A stretch of DNA of 64,000 nucleotides, taken from contig CAVQBC010000004.1 of assembly GCA_963710665.1 (NCBI GenBank), positions 558,001 to 622,000 of the forward strand, written 5' to 3'. Source of the DNA: CAVQBC01 sp963710665. Lineage in GTDB: Bacteria > Actinomycetota > Thermoleophilia > Solirubrobacterales > Solirubrobacteraceae. Position 1 is the stretch's first letter. Every line of letters starts with the position of its first letter. Of this stretch, positions 35,995 to 45,866 are shown one piece after another. The notes beneath the pieces are model-generated. The model searched no databases. It saw only the letters and a list, made by a program, of their open reading frames with translations, and was not told the DNA's origin. The position numbers and the translations under genes were made by a program.

Positions 35995-36836
35995 GCGGCG
36001 GCCCCGCCGCTCCGCGGCGCCCCGCCCCCGGCCACCGTGCGCTGGTTGACGATCGGCAGCGGCGAGGCGCCCTCGAGGGCGCGGCGCACGTGCAGGTCCA
36101 GGCCGCCGGGCGCGAAGACGTCGCAGGACCACTGGATCGGCTCGCCCGATGTGAGGTGCATGACCTCCTCGAGCTCGAGCACGGCGGTGGGGCCGCGGAG
36201 GCCGAACGCCTTGCCGGCGCGGTCGTCGCCGGTGACGAGCCGTGCGGCCACGCGCGTCCGGGCGTGGCCCACGGGGACCCGGTGGTCGAGCAGGACGTCG
36301 AGCACCATGTCCCCGCGCCCGAACGCCAGCTCGAGGGCGTCGTCCGCCGGCAGCGGCACGTCCGGGTGGATCACGTCGCGCATGAGCGCGGCCGGCTCGC
36401 CGTCGGCGAGCACCACCCGCTCGACGGTCATCGCCTCGGTGCCCGGCTCGAGGTCGAGCAGCTCGGCCGGGCGGGGCTGGATCGGCTCGCGCGCGACGAT
36501 GAGCCCCTGCACGGCGAGCTGGATGCCGCGGCCGCGGGCGAGCCGGCTGTAGGTGACCAGGGTCTCGAGGCCCTCGTCGAAGGCCGTGGGCACGGCGAGG
36601 CGGCCGACGAAGGTGCCGCTCCCCTGGCGGCGGACGATCTCGCCGGTCGCCTCCAGGCGCTCGAGCGCGGTGCGCAGCGTGCCGCGCGAGACGCCGAGCA
36701 TCGAGGCGAGCTCGAGCTCCGGCGGCAGGCGGTCCCCGGTCCGGTGGGCGCCGTGCTCGAGCCAGTTGCGGAGCGCGAGCTCGGTGTTGTCGACCAGCGA
36801 GACGCGCGCGGAGGCGGGTTCGGGCGACTGGCTCAT
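35991..36836 (-). CDS. GntR-family regulator, HutC/UTRA subfamily
   Basis: A 281-residue regulator. The N-terminal winged helix reads LELASMLGVSRGTLRTALERL with VRRQGSGTFVGR, and the C-terminal UTRA domain includes AMTVERVVLADGEPAALMRD and a GEPIQWSCDVF stretch. Members bind small ligands such as urocanate or amino acid derivatives. It lies 31 bp downstream of the formate-THF ligase at the end of the long methylamine-type gene set and is the best candidate for its regulator. The last 25 residues are Gly/Pro/Ala-rich. A possible target is the dyad at 50127-50152. Confidence 0.88.
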   Translation of the reverse strand: MSQSPEPASARVSLVDNTELALRNWLEHGAHRTGDRLPPELELASMLGVSRGTLRTALERLEATGEIVRRQGSGTFVGRLAVPTAFDEGLETLVTYSRLARGRGIQLAVQGLIVAREPIQPRPAELLDLEPGTEAMTVERVVLADGEPAALMRDVIHPDVPLPADDALELAFGRGDMVLDVLLDHRVPVGHARTRVAARLVTGDDRAGKAFGLRGPTAVLELEEVMHLTSGEPIQWSCDVFAPGGLDLHVRRALEGASPLPIVNQRTVAGGGAPRSGGAAA

Positions 36837-36867
36837 GCGCGTGCCCCCGAACGCATCCCGGGCGCTC

Positions 36868-38548
36868 CTAGAACAACCCTACGGTGCGGCCGTCGCCGTC
36901 GATGTCGACGTTGAGCGCGGCGGGGCTCTTGCCGAGGCCGGGCATCTGCATGATGTCGCCGCACAGCGGCACCAGCCAGCCCGCGCCGGTGTAGGCGCGG
37001 ATGTCGCGCACCGGCAGGCTGAAGTGCTCCGGCGCGTTGAGCAGCGACGGGTCGCTCGACAGGCTCAGATGCGTCTTGGCCATGCACACCGGGAAATGAT
37101 CCAACCCGTCCTTGATGAACTGGCCGATCTTCTTCTCGGCCTCCGGATAGAAGTACACGTCCGACGCACCGTAGACCCGCGTCGCGATCGCCTCGATCTT
37201 GTCCTGGATCGTCCAATCGTCGTCGTAGAGATGCCGGAACTCCGACGGCTGCTCACACGCATCGACGACCGCGCCCGCGAGGTCCGCCGCCCCGATGCCA
37301 CCCTTCGTGAACCCCTCGTTGGCCTCCGCCGCAAACGCGCCCGCCTCCATCGCCAGGCGCTTGACCAACTCGACCTCCTCGTTGGTATCACCCGGCCGGC
37401 GGTTCACCGCCACCACACACGGCACCCCGAACTGCTTGACGTTCGCCAGATGCCGCCGGACGTTCGCCATCCCGCCCTCGATCGCCGACAGGCCGTGCTG
37501 GCGGTCGCTGCGCGGATCGTCCTCCATCCCGCCGTGATGCTTGATCGCCCGCACCGTCGTCACCAGCACCGAGGCGCTCGGCTGCAGACCGCCGAAGCGA
37601 CACACGATGTCGAAGAACTTCTCCGCGCCCATGTCGGACCCGAAGCCCGACTCCGTGACCACGTAGTCGCCCATCTTCATCCCGATCAGATCCGCGACCA
37701 GGCTGTTGTTGCCATGCGCGATGTTCGCGAACGGGCCGCAGTGCATCAGGCACGGCTGCCCCTCCAACGTCTGGATCAGGTTCGGCTTGATCGCATCCTT
37801 GAGCAACACCGTCATCGCGCCCGCCGCACCCAGGTCCTCCGCCGTCACCGGCTTGCCGCCGTCGAACGACGCCCCCACCGTGATCCGCCCCAGCCGCGCG
37901 CGCAGATCGTGCACGTCACGCGACACCGCAAGGATCGCCATCACCTCGGACGCCGCCGTGATGTCGAACCCCGTCTCCCGCGGATAGCCGTTCGCGCGAC
38001 CACCCAACCCGATCGTCGTCTGGCGCAACGCCCGGTCGTTCATGTCCAGCGCCCGACGCCACCCAACCCGCAACTGATCGATCTTGTGCGGATTGCCATG
38101 CAGGATCGACGCATCCAGCATCGCCGCCAGCAGATTGTTCGCCGCCCCGATCGCATGGATATCACCCGTGAAATGCAGGTTCAGATCCTCCATCGGCACC
38201 ACCTGCGTCATGCCGCCGCCCGCAGCGCCGCCCTTCACCCCGAACACCGGCCCCAGCGACGGCTCGCGCAAACACGCGACCGGCCGCTTGCCGATCACCC
38301 CGAGACCCTGCGTCAGCCCCACCAGCGTCGTCGTCTTGCCCTCCCCCGCCTTCGTCGGCGTCATCCCCGTCACACACACCAGCTTGCCGTCCGGCTGATC
38401 CGCCATGCGGTCGAGCACCGACAAATCGACCTTCGCCTTGTAACGCCCGTAAGGCTCATACTCCGACCTCCTCGAGCCCGCTCTGCTCCGCGATCGCGTC
38501 GATCGGCTGAAGCTCGGCCTCCTGCGCGATCTCCAGGCTGCTCTTCAT
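36868..38548 (-). CDS. fhs: Formate-tetrahydrofolate ligase, one +1 frame break near the N-terminus
   Basis: ATP-dependent ligase (or, in reverse, ATP-forming 10-formyl-THF hydrolysis). The main frame has TPTKAGEGKTTTLVGLTQGL, REPSLGPVFGVKGGAAGGG, PMEDLNLHFTGD and CVVAVNRRPGDTNEE. The first 28 codons, from the ATG at 38548 (SLEIAQEAELQPIDAIAEQS), are in another frame; removing one base at about 38464 joins LEEV to EYEPYGRYKAKVDLSVLD, exactly as in the family. The corrected length of 559 residues matches known enzymes. It lies 10 bp from the sarcosine-oxidase-like beta gene and links C1 released there to formate and ATP. Confidence 0.9.
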
Positions 38549-38558
38549 CTCGGCTCCT

Positions 38559-39770
38559 CTAGTGACTGACGGCGGCGGCGGCCAGCTCGGACACGAGCCG
38601 GTCCTCGTAGAAGCGCTCGAGCTTGAACGGGGCGATCAGCTCGGGCGTGCGGCCCGTGTCCACGAGCTCGGCGAGCGTCTTGCCGACGATCGGCGCGGCC
38701 TTGAACCCGTAGGTCCCCCAGCCCGAGCTGACGTGGAAGTTCTCCACCTCGGTCTTGCCCAGGATCGGGCTGTAGTCCGGGCTGAGGTCGCACAGGCCGG
38801 CCCACGCCCGCAGGATGCGGGCCCGCTCGAGCTGCGGGAACAGCTCCAGCACGTGGCGGCTCAGGTCCTGCAGGAAGTTCAGCGTGCCCTGCATCCGGTA
38901 GGTCGTCCACGGCTCGATCTCCGAGCCCATGACGAACTCGCCGCGATCGGACTGGCTGATGTAGACGTGCATCTGCGAGGAGACGATCACCACGTCGAGC
39001 AGCGGCTTGACCGGCTCGGTCACGCACGCCTGCAGGATGTGCGTGGTGATGGGCATCTTCACGCCCGCCATGTCGGAGATCAGCGAGCTCCACCCGGCGG
39101 TGCAGTTGAGGACCACGCCGGCACCGACGTCGCCCTTCGTGGTGCGCACGCCGGTCACCTTGCCGTTGTCGCGGGTGATGCCGGTGACCTCGGTGTAGGG
39201 ATGGATCTCCGCCCCGCCCTCGTCGGCGCCGCGGGCGAAGCCCCACACCACCGCGTCGTGGCGGATGATCCCGCCCGGCGGGTGGTAGAGCGCCGCCTGG
39301 ATCGGGTGGGTCGCGGTCGGGCTGACGTCCATGGCCGGCACGAGCTTTGAGATCTCGTCCGGGAAGATCAGCCGCGAGTCGATCCCCTGCAGGCGGTTGA
39401 CCTCCGCGCGGTCGGCCATCACGAAGCGCGCCCGGTCGGCGTGGGCGAGCGTCAGGTGCCCGATCTGGGAGAACAGGAGGTTGAAGTTGAGCTCCTGCGA
39501 GAGCCCCTCGTAGAGCTTGACGCTCGCGTCGTAGAAGCGGGCACCCTCCGGCGTCTTGTAGTTCGAGCGCAGGATGGTCGTGTTGCGCCCGGCGGCGCCC
39601 GAGCCGATGTAGCTCTTGTCGATCACCGCCACGTTCGTGATCCCGCGCTGCCGCAGGTAGTAGGCGGTGGCGAGCCCGTGGGCGCCGCCGCCGATGATCA
39701 CCACGTCGTAGTTGCGCTTGAGCTTGCCGGTGCGCCGCCACATCCGGCGCTTGCGGAACAGGTCACGCAT
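38559..39770 (-). CDS. Sarcosine oxidase beta-like subunit (N-methylglutamate dehydrogenase MgdA candidate)
   Basis: A 403-residue FAD-dependent amine oxidoreductase of the SoxB type. The dinucleotide fold GGGAHG is at residues 27-32, followed by the AAGRNTTILRSNYKTPEG segment seen in heterotetrameric sarcosine oxidase beta subunits, and the C-terminal GWGTYGFKAAPIVGKTLAEL. In the four-subunit enzyme this is the site of N-methyl oxidation. With the delta, alpha and gamma genes just upstream the complex is complete. Because split glutamate-synthase-like and GmaS-like genes share the locus, N-methylglutamate is a likelier substrate than sarcosine, but sequence alone does not decide. Confidence 0.9.
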   Translation of the reverse strand: MRDLFRKRRMWRRTGKLKRNYDVVIIGGGAHGLATAYYLRQRGITNVAVIDKSYIGSGAAGRNTTILRSNYKTPEGARFYDASVKLYEGLSQELNFNLLFSQIGHLTLAHADRARFVMADRAEVNRLQGIDSRLIFPDEISKLVPAMDVSPTATHPIQAALYHPPGGIIRHDAVVWGFARGADEGGAEIHPYTEVTGITRDNGKVTGVRTTKGDVGAGVVLNCTAGWSSLISDMAGVKMPITTHILQACVTEPVKPLLDVVIVSSQMHVYISQSDRGEFVMGSEIEPWTTYRMQGTLNFLQDLSRHVLELFPQLERARILRAWAGLCDLSPDYSPILGKTEVENFHVSSGWGTYGFKAAPIVGKTLAELVDTGRTPELIAPFKLERFYEDRLVSELAAAAVSH

Positions 39771-40518
39771 GGGCGGTCGCCTCCTCGGCCGGCTCCGCGA
39801 TCGGATCGAGCGAGTCGACCCCGATGGGCCGCCCGCCGAGGTGGCCGGCCGCGTCGGAGACCACGGTCCACAGGTAGGCGCCGAGCGCGGCGCCGACGAG
39901 CACCAGGTAGCGGTCCTCGGCCTCGCAGATCACCGTCCCGGGGGTGCGGGCGACCGAGCCGGGCCGCAGGGCGCCGACCGGACACTCGCGCGGGCGCAGG
40001 TCCAGCGCGCAGAAGCGGGCGAAGACCTCGCGGGCCTGGGCGCCGACGATCGTCAGCGCGCAGTACTTGGTCGTGAGCTCGGTCACCGCGGCGGTGCCCG
40101 GCACGGCGGCGGCCGCCTCCTCGAGCCGCCCGCGCAGGGCGGCCGTGTCGCCGGTGGCGCAGATCACGAGCGCGCGCTGCGGCGTGAGCGGGCACCACCA
40201 CGCGCCCGCGACGCGGGTGGCGCGGCCGAGCGTCAGCGTCGCGCCGCCGGACGCCTGCGCCACGATCGCCGCCAGGTCGTCGGCCGAGGCCTGGATCTCG
40301 AGCTTGCCGAGGTGGGAGACGTCGGCCCAGCCGGCGGTGCGCGCCGCCGCCTCGCGCTCCTGCTCGGCGGTCGTGTAGCGCACCGCGACGTTCCAGCCGT
40401 CGCGGACCTCGAAGGCGGCCCCCGCGGCCCGAGCGTCGCGCTCCATCGGGCTGCGCGCCAGCGGCGCGAAGCCGTCGGAGGGGACGGCGCCGTCGGGCGC
40501 CAGGAACTCGTAGCTCAT
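39763..40518 (-). CDS. Sarcosine oxidase gamma-like subunit (MgdD candidate)
   Basis: A 251-residue GcvT-related subunit with SPMERDARAAGAAFEVRDGW, ARTAGWADVSHLGKLEIQ and KYCALTIVGAQAREVFARFC, the usual SoxG features. It has no cofactor motif and plays a structural role next to the folate-binding part of the alpha subunit. It overlaps the beta gene by eight bases and the alpha gene by four, so the subunits are translationally coupled. Confidence 0.87.
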   Translation of the reverse strand: MSYEFLAPDGAVPSDGFAPLARSPMERDARAAGAAFEVRDGWNVAVRYTTAEQEREAAARTAGWADVSHLGKLEIQASADDLAAIVAQASGGATLTLGRATRVAGAWWCPLTPQRALVICATGDTAALRGRLEEAAAAVPGTAAVTELTTKYCALTIVGAQAREVFARFCALDLRPRECPVGALRPGSVARTPGTVICEAEDRYLVLVGAALGAYLWTVVSDAAGHLGGRPIGVDSLDPIAEPAEEATAHA

Positions 40519-43397
40519 GAGCGGAGCACCTCTCCCTCGGGGTCGTAGAACGGTTTGGTGACGACCTCGGCCCGCAGCCGCGCCTCGCCGTCGGAGATCG
40601 TGAACGCGGAGCCGTCGGAGGCGACGCCGCTCGGCACCCACGCGAGCCCGATCACCTTGCCGAGCTTGGGCGAGAAGCGCGAGCTCGTCACGCGGCCGAG
40701 CGCCCTGCCGTCGGAGGCCAGCACCGCCGCACCCTCGGTGGGCACGTGGCCGTTGGCCATCGTGAAGCCGACCAGCGCGGTCTCGGTCTGCTGCTCGGCG
40801 GCGTGCTCGAGCGCCCAGCGGCCGATGAACTCCTCCTCCTTGTCGAGCTTGACGATCCACGGCATCGCGGCGTTGTAGGGCGTCGACTCCGAGTCGGTGT
40901 CCTGCCCGATGAGCACGTGCATCTTCTGCAGGCGCAGGAGCCGCTGCGGCTCGAGGCCGAACGGGCGGACGCCGTGCTCGCGGCCGGCCTCCATGATCGC
41001 GTCCCACAGGTACTCGCCGTGGGCGGACGGGAAGTGGATCTCGTAGCCCACCTCGCCCACGAAGCCGATGCGCATGATCAGGCACGGGACGCCCGCGACC
41101 GCCGCGCGCTTGGCGTCCATGTACTTGAACGCCTCGTTGGAGCAGTCCAGGTCGGTGAGGCCGCCCATGATCTCGCGCGCCCGCGGGCCCGCGAGGTTGA
41201 CGGCCGACAGCGCCTGCGTGAGATCGGTGATGTGGACGTCCATCTCCCAGTCGGACTGCCACCAGCCGAACCACTCCTCGACCGCGCCGGCGCCGCTCGA
41301 GGTGGTCGTCACGTAGAACGCGTGCTCGTCGATGCGGCCGATCGTGCCGTCGTCGACGATGCGCCCCGCGTCGGAGGCGATCACGCCGTAGCGGATTCGC
41401 CCCGGCTTGAGGTTCGAGAACCGGTTCGGGTACAGCCGGTCGAGGAACGCCCCGGCCTCGGGGCCCTGCACGAGGATCTTGCCGAGCGTGGAGACGTCGA
41501 TCAGGCCGGCGCGGTCGTGCACCGCCATCGCCTCGCCCGCCGGGTCGCCGTAGTCGTAGGCGCGGCGCCAGTCGCCGGCCCACTCGATCGTCGCCCCCAG
41601 CTCGCGGTGGCGGCCGTGGATCGACGAGCGCTTGGCCGGCTCGAACGGCCGGCCGGCGAGCACGCCCATGGGCACGGTGACCCACGGCGGGCGCGCCGTC
41701 GTCTGGCCGACGTCGCGCAGCGTCTCGCCGGTCTCGGCGGCCATCAGGCGGGCCATCGCGAGCGAGGAGAACCGGCCCTGCGACGGGCCCATCGTCACGG
41801 TCGTGTAGCGCTTGGCGAGCTCCATCGAGTCGTAGCCCTCGGCGATCGCCTGCTTGACGTCCTTGACGGTGACGTCCTCGTCGAGGTCGATGAAGGCCTT
41901 GCCGCGGTCCGCGCCGCTGACGGCGGGCGGGACGGCGACCGGCGCGCCGGCGCGCTCGGCGGCGAGCGTCCGCAGGCGCTCGGCCGACTCCCGCGCGCGC
42001 TCGCGGCCCGCGTCGTCACCGAGCCCGAGCGCATGCGCGGCCGCGGTGCCCGCGACCTCGCCCGACAGCTCGGCCAGCGCGGGATCCCCCTCGCCGGCGA
42101 GCTCGCCGGCCGCGTGGTTGCCCGGCGCCAGGTCGGTCAGCGCGAAGTGCCCGCGCGCCTCGTCGTAGAGGGTGCGCGCGCCGGCCTGCAGCGGCAGCGA
42201 CGCCGCGGGCGCCTCGCCGCCGGAGACGACGAGCAGGTCGCACTCGATCTCGCGCTCGCCGCCGCGGCCGTCGAGCGGGCCGAGCACGACGCGCTCGAGC
42301 GCCTTGGCGCCCTTGCCGGCCTTGGCCTCGAGCACGGTGGTGCCCGACAGGACCTCGGTGCCGTCGCGGGCGAGCTCGGCCGCGACGCCCGCGGCCGGGC
42401 CGGAGCGCAGGTCGGCCACGGCCGCGACCTGCACGCCCGCGGCGCGCAGCGCGACGGCCGCCTCGAGCCCGCGGTCGGAGGTCGTGGCCACCACGGCGCG
42501 CGTGCCCGGCGCCACGCCGTAGCGTGCGACCAGCTCCCGGGCGCCGCCGGAGAGCATGACGCCCGGCACGTCGTTGTTGGCGAACACGAGCGGCTGCTCG
42601 ATCGCGCCGGTGGCGAACACGAACTGCTGCGCGCGCACCTGGTGCAGCGTGGCGTCCTGCCACACGGGAACCAGGCCGTCGAAGCAGCCGAGCGCCGGAG
42701 CGCGCAGGAGCAGCTCGACGCCGGCCTCGCGGGCCCGCGCCTCGAGCTCGGCGGCGCGCTCGTGCCCGCCCTCGGCGAGCAGGCGCCCGCCCGCGTCGAG
42801 GCCCTCGTGGGCGAGCACCACGTCCGCGCCGAGCTCGGCGGCCGCGATCGCCGCGGACAGGCCGGCCGCGCCGCCGCCCACGACGAGCACGTCGGCGTGC
42901 CGGCGCCGGTACTCGGTGCGCCACTCGCGCTCCGCCTGGCGCTTGCGCAGGCGGCCGAGGCCGGCGGCGCTGCGCAGCACCTTCTCGTACAGCGGCCACA
43001 GCCGCCGCGGGCGGATGAACGTCTTGTAGTAGAAGCCCACCGGCGTGAACGGGCCGCCGACGATGTCGGTGGCGCGCATCACGTCGAACTCCAGGCCCGG
43101 CTGGGCGTTGAGGTGGCCGACCTGCATCCCCGGCCGCACCGGCTCGGTGCTCGCCCGCACGCCCGGGCTCCCGTCGACCTCGACGAGGTCGGTGCCGAGG
43201 CTCAGCCCGGCGCCGCCCAGCAGGCCGCGGCGGCGGTGGTACTTGAAGCTGCGCGAGAACGTCCGGCGGCCCTGGGCGTAGAGCGCGGAGGCGATCGTGT
43301 CGCCCTCGAAGGCGCCGACCGGCTTGCCGTCGAACGTGAACGAGACCGGCTTGGAGCGGTCGATCCGCTCGCCCGGCTGCACGGGCAGGCGCGTCAT
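40515..43397 (-). CDS. Sarcosine oxidase alpha-like subunit (MgdC candidate)
   Basis: A 960-residue multidomain subunit. In order: a ferredoxin-like Fer2_4 domain (about 1-110, without clustered Cys), a pyridine-nucleotide-disulfide-type flavin/NAD domain with GGGAAG at 174-179, a SoxA_A3 segment, and a C-terminal GcvT-like folate-binding half (WAGDWRRAYDYGDPAGEAMA, DVSTLGKILVQGPEAGAFLD, FVGEVGYEIHFPS, LRLQKMHVLIGQDTDSESTP). The folate half captures the oxidised methyl group as methylene-THF, which fits the adjacent formate-THF ligase. Length matches SoxA of about 970. Confidence 0.93.
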   Translation of the reverse strand: MTRLPVQPGERIDRSKPVSFTFDGKPVGAFEGDTIASALYAQGRRTFSRSFKYHRRRGLLGGAGLSLGTDLVEVDGSPGVRASTEPVRPGMQVGHLNAQPGLEFDVMRATDIVGGPFTPVGFYYKTFIRPRRLWPLYEKVLRSAAGLGRLRKRQAEREWRTEYRRRHADVLVVGGGAAGLSAAIAAAELGADVVLAHEGLDAGGRLLAEGGHERAAELEARAREAGVELLLRAPALGCFDGLVPVWQDATLHQVRAQQFVFATGAIEQPLVFANNDVPGVMLSGGARELVARYGVAPGTRAVVATTSDRGLEAAVALRAAGVQVAAVADLRSGPAAGVAAELARDGTEVLSGTTVLEAKAGKGAKALERVVLGPLDGRGGEREIECDLLVVSGGEAPAASLPLQAGARTLYDEARGHFALTDLAPGNHAAGELAGEGDPALAELSGEVAGTAAAHALGLGDDAGRERARESAERLRTLAAERAGAPVAVPPAVSGADRGKAFIDLDEDVTVKDVKQAIAEGYDSMELAKRYTTVTMGPSQGRFSSLAMARLMAAETGETLRDVGQTTARPPWVTVPMGVLAGRPFEPAKRSSIHGRHRELGATIEWAGDWRRAYDYGDPAGEAMAVHDRAGLIDVSTLGKILVQGPEAGAFLDRLYPNRFSNLKPGRIRYGVIASDAGRIVDDGTIGRIDEHAFYVTTTSSGAGAVEEWFGWWQSDWEMDVHITDLTQALSAVNLAGPRAREIMGGLTDLDCSNEAFKYMDAKRAAVAGVPCLIMRIGFVGEVGYEIHFPSAHGEYLWDAIMEAGREHGVRPFGLEPQRLLRLQKMHVLIGQDTDSESTPYNAAMPWIVKLDKEEEFIGRWALEHAAEQQTETALVGFTMANGHVPTEGAAVLASDGRALGRVTSSRFSPKLGKVIGLAWVPSGVASDGSAFTISDGEARLRAEVVTKPFYDPEGEVLRS

Positions 43398-43711
43398 GTC
43401 AGGCCCGCCGTCCCGTGGGTCGTGGAGGCCACCGGGGTGCTCGGGTCGGCATCGCGCTCCTCCTTGGGCAGGAACGTCCGCAGGACGTCGTTGGTGCGGG
43501 TGTCACGCTCGGCGTGGAACCAGGCGCGGCATCCGGAGCGGTGGAACCACCACTCCCGCTGCACACCCGCGACGTTCTCGCGGAAGTAGTTGTAGGTGTT
43601 GAGCTCTCGCCGGGAGGGGCGGCCCTTGGGGCGCGACGAGATCTCGCCACCGAAGCTGAAGTCGGTGACCTCGCGCGCGCCGCAGTTCGGACAGGTCAAG
43701 ACGAAGGACAT
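43394..43711 (-). CDS. Sarcosine oxidase delta-like subunit (MgdB candidate)
   Basis: A 105-residue zinc-binding subunit: CPNCGAREVTDFSFGGE, then ELNTYNYFRENVAGVQREWW and HRSGCRAWFHAERDT, with the Cys/His ligands of SoxD. The family is about 90-110 residues. It starts the catalytic group on the minus strand and overlaps the alpha gene by four bases. A 119-bp gap with an AT-rich promoter-like element separates it from the synthase genes upstream. Confidence 0.92.
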   Translation of the reverse strand: MSFVLTCPNCGAREVTDFSFGGEISSRPKGRPSRRELNTYNYFRENVAGVQREWWFHRSGCRAWFHAERDTRTNDVLRTFLPKEERDADPSTPVASTTHGTAGLT

Positions 43712-43747
43712 GGGCGCTCAGGTCGGTCGGGTGCCGGGACCAGGGGC

Positions 43748-43775
43748 ATCGTAAACAAATAGGTACAAAAAGCAA
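43748..43775 (-). promoter_or_regulatory. Internal promoter ahead of the sarcosine-oxidase-like genes
   Basis: Minus strand: TTGCTT (43775-43770), 16 bp, TACGAT (43753-43748), in a conspicuous AT-rich island. Predicted leader about 30 bases to the ATG at 43711. It would let the dehydrogenase and fhs genes be expressed separately from the synthase genes. Confidence 0.45.
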
Positions 43776-43830
43776 GCGGACTTCGCGCGGGACACGGAAA
43801 CCCGGCCGGCGCGCGCGGTCGGCGGGCCGC

Positions 43831-45153
43831 TCAGCGGCCGTCGCGCCCGGGGATCCAGGTCGTGCCGGCCAGCGGCACGCGGGCCATCGCGGCCGCCTCG
43901 ACGGTCAGCGCGACGAGGTCCTCGGGCTCGAGGTTGTGCACGTGGGACTTGCCGCACGCGCGCGCGAGCGTCTGGGTCTCGAGCACCATCGTGCGCAGGT
44001 AGTTCGCGAGCCGGCGCCCGCCCAGCATCGGGTCGAAGCGCGCCGACAGCTCGTCCTCCTGGGTGGAGATGCCCGCCGGGTCGCGGCCCTCGTGCCAGTC
44101 GTCGTAGTAGCCGGCCGACGTCCCGAGCTCGGCGTAGCCCGCCTCGTGGTCGGGGGCGTTGTCGCCGAGCGCGATCATCGCCGCGACGCCGATCGACACC
44201 GCGTCGGCGCCCAGCGCGAGCGCCTTGGCGACGTCGGCGCCCGAGCGGATCCCGCCGGAGACCACGAGCTGCACCTCGCGGTGCATCCCGAGCTCCTGCA
44301 GGGCCTCCACGGCCTGCGGGATGGCGGCGAGGATCGGGATCCCCACGTGCTCGATGAACACGTCCTGGGTCGCCGCGGTCCCGCCCTGCATGCCGTCGAG
44401 GACGATCACGTCGGCGCCCGCCTTCACCGCGAGCGCGGTGTCGAAGTACGTGCGCGTCGCGCCGACCTTGACGAAGATCGGCTTCTCCCAGTCGGTGATC
44501 TCGCGCAGCTCCCCGATCTTGATCTCGAGGTCGTCGGGGCCGGTCCAGTCCGGGTGCCGGCACGCGCTGCGCTGGTCGATCCCCTTCGGAAGGTCGCGCA
44601 TCTCGGCCACGCGGTCGGAGATCTTGTGGCCCATGAGCATCCCGCCGCCGCCGGGCTTGGCGCCCTGGCCGACGACGACCTCGATCGCGTCGGCGCGCCG
44701 CAGGTCGTCGGGGTTCATGCCGTAGCGCGAGGGCAGCAGCTGGTAGACGAGCGTCTCTGAGTGCTCGCGCTCCTCGGCGGTCATGCCGCCGTCGCCTGTC
44801 GTGGTGCTCGTGCCCATCGCGGTCGCCCCGCGGCCGAGCGCCTCCTTGGCCGGCGCCGACAGCGCGCCGAAGCTCATGCCGGCGATCGTGATCGGGATCT
44901 TCAGCTCGAGCGGGCGGCTCGCGTAGCGCGTGCCGAGCGTGACGTCGGTGTCGCAGCGCTCGCGGTAGCCCTCGAGCGGGTAGCGCGACACGCTCGCGCC
45001 GAGGAAGAGCAGGTCGTCGAAGTGCGGCAGGCGCCGCTTGGCGCCCCAGCCGCGGATGTCGTAGATCCCCTCGCGCGCGGCGCGCTGGATCTCGTGGATG
45101 ACGTCGCGCGGGAAGGTGGCGGACTCGCGCCAGCCCGGGTGGATGGTGCTCAT
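43831..45153 (-). CDS. FMN-binding glutamate synthase-domain protein (MgsC/GlxD-like)
   Basis: A 440-residue stand-alone version of the central/FMN domain of the glutamate synthase large subunit. It has ITIAGMSFGALSAPAKEALG, GEGG-type TSTTTGDGGMTAEE, GQGAKPGGGGMLMG, VKVGATRTYFD, VIVLDGMQGGTAA and VVSGGIRSGADVAKALALGA, the FMN/substrate barrel. In N-methylglutamate synthase this part would join an amine nitrogen to a 2-oxoglutarate-derived carbon. No FeS-cluster Cys triplet is evident, unlike true GltB. It overlaps the GXGXG gene by four bases. Confidence 0.87.
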   Translation of the reverse strand: MSTIHPGWRESATFPRDVIHEIQRAAREGIYDIRGWGAKRRLPHFDDLLFLGASVSRYPLEGYRERCDTDVTLGTRYASRPLELKIPITIAGMSFGALSAPAKEALGRGATAMGTSTTTGDGGMTAEEREHSETLVYQLLPSRYGMNPDDLRRADAIEVVVGQGAKPGGGGMLMGHKISDRVAEMRDLPKGIDQRSACRHPDWTGPDDLEIKIGELREITDWEKPIFVKVGATRTYFDTALAVKAGADVIVLDGMQGGTAATQDVFIEHVGIPILAAIPQAVEALQELGMHREVQLVVSGGIRSGADVAKALALGADAVSIGVAAMIALGDNAPDHEAGYAELGTSAGYYDDWHEGRDPAGISTQEDELSARFDPMLGGRRLANYLRTMVLETQTLARACGKSHVHNLEPEDLVALTVEAAAMARVPLAGTTWIPGRDGR

Positions 45154-45866
45154 TCGTACGGCCCCGCGTCATCGACGTCGAAGTTGTAGAGGCGGCGCGC
45201 GGACCCGTAGCGGCGGAACTCCGCGGGGTCGACGCCGTCCATGCCGGCCTCCGCCAGCAGCGCGGCGAGCTCCTCGCGGTGCTCGTCGCGCAGGTCCTTC
45301 TCCACGCAGTCGGCGCCGAGGCCGGCGACGGTGCCGCGTACGTAGAGGCGCGCCTCGTAGAGCGAGTCGCCGAGCGCGTCGCCGGCGTCGCCGCAGACCA
45401 CGAGGCGCCCCTTCTGGCCCATGAAGGCGGCCATGTGCCCGACCGACCCGCGCACCACCACGTCGACGCCCTTCATCGAGATGCCGCAGCGCGCCGAGGC
45501 GTCGCCGTGGATGACGACCAGGCCGCCGCGGCCGGTGGCGGCCGCCGACTGGCTCGCGTTGCCGTCGACCACGACGCGGCCGGACATGATGTTCTCCGCC
45601 ACGCCGACGCCGCAGTTGCCGCGCACGCGCACGGTCGCGTGCTGGTTCATGCCGGCGCAGTAGTAGCCGACGTGACCCTCGACCTCGACGTCGAGCTCGG
45701 CGTCGAGGCCGACCGCCACGTTGTGGGCGCCGTGCGGGTTGAGCACCCGCCAGCGGCGGGGCAGCGTGTCGTCGGAGGCCGCGGCGTGCAGGCGGGAGTT
45801 GAGCTCGCGCAGGCTCGTGACCGAGAGGTCGACGGCCTCGACGGTGGGGGCGCTGACGCCGGCCAT
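45150..45866 (-). CDS. GXGXG-domain protein, glutamate synthase alpha C-terminal-like (MgsB/GlxC-like)
   Basis: A 238-residue protein corresponding to the C-terminal beta-helix of glutamate synthase. Repeating glycine turns are visible (VEGHVGYYCAGMNQHATVRV, RGNCGVGVAENIMSGRVVVD, GRGGLVVIHGDASARCGISM, VRGSVGHMAAFMGQKGRLVV). This domain is structural in the fused enzyme. Its start overlaps the stop of the amidotransferase gene by one base, and its 3' end overlaps the FMN-domain gene, so the three polypeptides are produced in step. Confidence 0.87.
   Translation of the reverse strand: MAGVSAPTVEAVDLSVTSLRELNSRLHAAASDDTLPRRWRVLNPHGAHNVAVGLDAELDVEVEGHVGYYCAGMNQHATVRVRGNCGVGVAENIMSGRVVVDGNASQSAAATGRGGLVVIHGDASARCGISMKGVDVVVRGSVGHMAAFMGQKGRLVVCGDAGDALGDSLYEARLYVRGTVAGLGADCVEKDLRDEHREELAALLAEAGMDGVDPAEFRRYGSARRLYNFDVDDAGPYE

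Noticed and set aside
38559..43711. Plain sarcosine catabolism (choline/glycine betaine route) as the role of the four oxidase-like genes
   Set aside because: No dimethylglycine, betaine or glycine-cleavage genes nearby, whereas GmaS-like and split synthase genes share the locus. Kept as an alternative, not as the main call.
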